Shown here one piece after another: positions 62,043 through 64,000 of a stretch of 64,000 nucleotides of DNA (position 1 is the first letter of the stretch; every line of letters begins with the position of its first letter). The translations under genes and the position numbers were made by a program. This stretch comes from DATBVX01 sp963705495 (lineage in GTDB: Bacteria; Pseudomonadota; Gammaproteobacteria; Steroidobacterales; Steroidobacteraceae). The stretch is taken from contig CAVPJQ010000017.1 in NCBI GenBank assembly GCA_963705495.1, positions 1-64,000 of the forward strand. The letters are read 5' to 3'. The notes under the pieces are model-generated. The model made no database searches and had not been told where the DNA came from. It saw nothing but the letters and a program-made list of their open reading frames with translations.

Positions 62043-62732
62043 TCAGTTCTTCTGCGTCGCACCTTTGAGCGCGGCTTGATCGAGCACCGTAACCGACCCG
62101 CGCCCGATATCGACCCAACCCCGCCCCTTCCAACCCTGCAGGTACTGGTTCACGACCTGCCGTGAAACGCCCAGAAAGTTGGCGAGCTCTTCCTGGGAGA
62201 TCCGCAACGTCACGCCCTTGCCCTTCTGTTGGCCGTGCATCTGGCCAAGGCTCAGCAGACGCTTCGCCAAGCGCGCTGGCGCATCGAGCAGCGCGGCGTC
62301 CTCCACCAGGCCGCTGGTCCAGCGCAAACGCTCACCGCACAGGCGTAACAACTCGAGCGCGACCCGTGGTTCACGCTCGAGCAAGGCGAGGAAATGCTCG
62401 CGCCGGATTGAAACCAGCTCCGAGTCAGCCGTCGCCGTAGCCGAGGCAGTCCTGGTCCCGCCATCGAGGAGCGCGATCTCGCCGAAGGTGTCCCCCGGCT
62501 CCATGATATTGAGGAAGATCTCGCGGCCATCCGCCGCGCCCGCACTGATCCGAATCTTGCCGGCAATCACCGCATACAAGGCATCCCCGGCATCACCCTG
62601 GCTGAAGACGACCTCACCGCTTCGGTAGGCCCGCCGCACCGCCAGCTCCGAGATGCGTTCGAGCGCCGGGGCCGAAAGGCCGCGGAACAAGGGGCTCCTT
62701 TGGAGCATAATTTTCCCGGCAAGCGTGGTCAT
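62043..62732 (-). CDS. Crp/Fnr-family transcription regulator
   Basis: A 229-residue protein: cyclic-nucleotide-binding fold (SGEVVFSQGDAGDALYAVIA, GDTFGEIALLDGGTRTASA) and a C-terminal winged helix with LRISQEELANFLGVSRQVVN. No N-terminal cysteine cluster, so it is not an oxygen-sensing FNR. The recognition helix reads SRQVVNQ where E. coli CRP reads SRETVGR: the Glu and second Arg that read TGTGA are both replaced by Gln. ATG 62732 follows AGAGG. Confidence 0.9.
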   Translation of the reverse strand: MTTLAGKIMLQRSPLFRGLSAPALERISELAVRRAYRSGEVVFSQGDAGDALYAVIAGKIRISAGAADGREIFLNIMEPGDTFGEIALLDGGTRTASATATADSELVSIRREHFLALLEREPRVALELLRLCGERLRWTSGLVEDAALLDAPARLAKRLLSLGQMHGQQKGKGVTLRISQEELANFLGVSRQVVNQYLQGWKGRGWVDIGRGSVTVLDQAALKGATQKN

Positions 62733-62821
62733 GCGACCTCTTGGTATCGTGCGAGGATCGAGAATGCGTGATGATACCCCTCATGCAGCGACTTGAAGCG
62801 AGGCTCCAGCGGGGGCGCGAC

Positions 62822-64000
62822 ATGAACAGCGTGCGCTGGGTGCTGGCCGTCACCCTCTCCTTGCTGCTCTTCGGCGCGCCAGCCCACGGCGACTCGGAAT
62901 ATCGATTCACCGACGCGCATCGCGTGGTCGTATTCCCCGACGTGCACGGCGCCTATGCCGAGCTGCTTTCGGTGCTGAGCGATACCGGAATCATCGACGA
63001 CGCGCAGCACTGGCGAGGCGGTGAGTCTCACCTCGTGAGCCTGGGCGATCTGATCGATCGCGGCCCGGGCTCACGCCAGGTCCTCGATCTGCTGATGCGC
63101 CTGGAACCGGAGGCGCAGAAAGCCGGGGGCGCGGTGCACGTGCTCCTGGGCAATCACGAAGTCATGAATCTGGTCGGCGATCTGCGCTACGTGCCCCCGG
63201 CCGAGTTCACTTCCTTCGCGGGGCCGGAAGATACGAAGTTGCGCGAGGAAGCCTGGCAAGGAGTTCTCGCGCAGGAACCGGCTGCGGCGCGGGCCGAATT
63301 CGATACGGCGTTTCCACCTGGGTTCTTCGCGCGCCGCCAGGCTTTTTCGCCTCAAGGCCAGTACGGCCGCTGGCTGCTCGGTAAGCCCTTCCTGATCACG
63401 GTCAATGACACGGCGTTCGTGCACGGCGGGCTCCCCGAAATGGTTGCGCGGCTCGGCCTCGAAGCGACCAACCAGACCCTGCATGCGCAGCTCACGGACT
63501 ATTTGCAGAAGGTGCAGACGTTCGAGACGGAAGCGCATCTTGCCCGGCCGGTGGGCTTCAACGAGCTACCGCAAGCGCTCGCCGCCGCAGGTGCTGAAGA
63601 GCCTTCGAAGACCGTGCTCACCCTGCAGGACACCGAGGTCTTCACACCGCAAGGCCCCACCTGGTATCGCGGTCAAGCCCTCTGCTATCCGTACACAGAG
63701 GCGGAAAATCTGGATCGCGCCCTGGCGAAACTCGGCGTTGCTCGGGTCGTGGCCGGGCACACGCCGTCGCAGGATGGCAGGGTACTGAGCCGATTCGACG
63801 GCCGCGTCGTCCTGCTCGACACCGGGATGCTGCAGTCGGAATACAAGGGCCATCCTGCGGCATATGTCTTCGAGAATGGCCGCTGGGCGGTTGCCTATGC
63901 CGATGGTCCCGGGCAGCGAGCGCAGCCCGAAGTACTCACCCGCGCCGTCGGCCCGCGCCCCGCGGGGATCGACGATGATGCACTCGAGTCCTTTCTCGAG
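62822..64000 (+). CDS. Secreted metallophosphoesterase (partial, runs off the window)
   Basis: 393 codons are visible from ATG 62822 with no stop. Signal peptide VLAVTLSLLLFGAPAHG. Metal-site motifs of the calcineurin-like phosphoesterase fold: VVFPDVHGAYAE, LGDLIDRGPGS, LGNHEVMNL, then FVHGGLPEMVA and VAGHTPSQDGRV. The pattern is close to bacterial Shewanella-type protein-phosphatase-like enzymes. It is divergent from the Crp/Fnr gene, 89 bases apart. Confidence 0.88.
   Translation, partial: MNSVRWVLAVTLSLLLFGAPAHGDSEYRFTDAHRVVVFPDVHGAYAELLSVLSDTGIIDDAQHWRGGESHLVSLGDLIDRGPGSRQVLDLLMRLEPEAQKAGGAVHVLLGNHEVMNLVGDLRYVPPAEFTSFAGPEDTKLREEAWQGVLAQEPAAARAEFDTAFPPGFFARRQAFSPQGQYGRWLLGKPFLITVNDTAFVHGGLPEMVARLGLEATNQTLHAQLTDYLQKVQTFETEAHLARPVGFNELPQALAAAGAEEPSKTVLTLQDTEVFTPQGPTWYRGQALCYPYTEAENLDRALAKLGVARVVAGHTPSQDGRVLSRFDGRVVLLDTGMLQSEYKGHPAAYVFENGRWAVAYADGPGQRAQPEVLTRAVGPRPAGIDDDALESFLE

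Noticed and set aside
1..64000. CRISPR arrays, tRNA and rRNA genes, insertion-sequence transposases
   Set aside because: No regularly spaced repeat-spacer pattern, cloverleaf or transposase-like frame was found.

Overview
The window looks like a piece of a high-GC gammaproteobacterial chromosome, perhaps of the Steroidobacterales/Xanthomonadales type. That is an inference from TonB-dependent receptors with CadC-like TPR regulators, UrcA and DUF4242 proteins, SCO proteins, a GlyGly-CTERM protein and many Tat or lipoprotein exports. No rRNA, tRNA, CRISPR array or transposase was seen.

Region 1 (1-13.8 kb) is accessory. It opens with a type III restriction-modification pair: res runs off the left edge, and mod carries a one-base frameshift. 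A genomic scrapyard follows: an MFS transporter, a Uma2-like nuclease, HicAB, a ParDE-like pair, a Fic protein with a changed catalytic motif, a beta-barrel protein, a DUF2846 lipoprotein, a DUF4160/DUF2442 pair, a VOC protein, a second toxin-antitoxin pair whose toxin is cut, and an ORF6N protein. Between them lie short copies (about 40-130 bp) of genes found elsewhere in the window: the ORF6N gene, an aldo/keto reductase, the ParE toxin, DUF2442, the MFS gene and the outer-membrane protein gene.

Region 2 (13.8-28.4 kb) holds secreted hydrolases (a PhoD-like phosphatase, a Tat-exported amidohydrolase, an S9 peptidase) and a denitrification cluster on the minus strand: copper nitrite reductase fused to cytochrome c (nirK), a NirV-like formylglycine-generating-enzyme-fold protein, and a SCO protein. 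These are followed by an FAD oxidoreductase, a diguanylate cyclase, a small repeat protein, an intact aldo/keto reductase and a HEPN-domain protein inserted at the reductase 3' end.

Region 3 (28.4-51.7 kb) has a TonB-dependent receptor with its CadC-like TPR regulator, HAF-repeat and Kelch/TIG surface proteins, small metabolic enzymes (VOC, alpha/beta hydrolase, GFA, M20 amidohydrolase), an MFS transporter, a vanadium-haloperoxidase-like protein, a second CadC-TPR regulator, secreted proteins of unknown function, a delta-60-repeat/Calx-beta GlyGly-CTERM protein and a large LuxR-family ATPase regulator.

Region 4 (51.8-64 kb) has UrcA, DUF4242 and secreted proteins, then a histidine kinase / response regulator / response regulator-nucleotide cyclase cassette and a SCO-porin-phosphate-binding-like operon. 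Nearly all the larger genes at 53.8-60.9 kb are broken by single-base indels while the protein sequence stays conserved across the breaks. This suggests either sequence errors or very recent decay. At 61-62 kb there is a tandem duplication of an apparently undescribed two-peptide locus. Each copy has a TGTCA-N6-TGACA palindrome, a small membrane peptide, a 12-13-residue peptide and a hairpin, next to a Crp/Fnr regulator gene. The window ends inside a secreted metallophosphoesterase gene.
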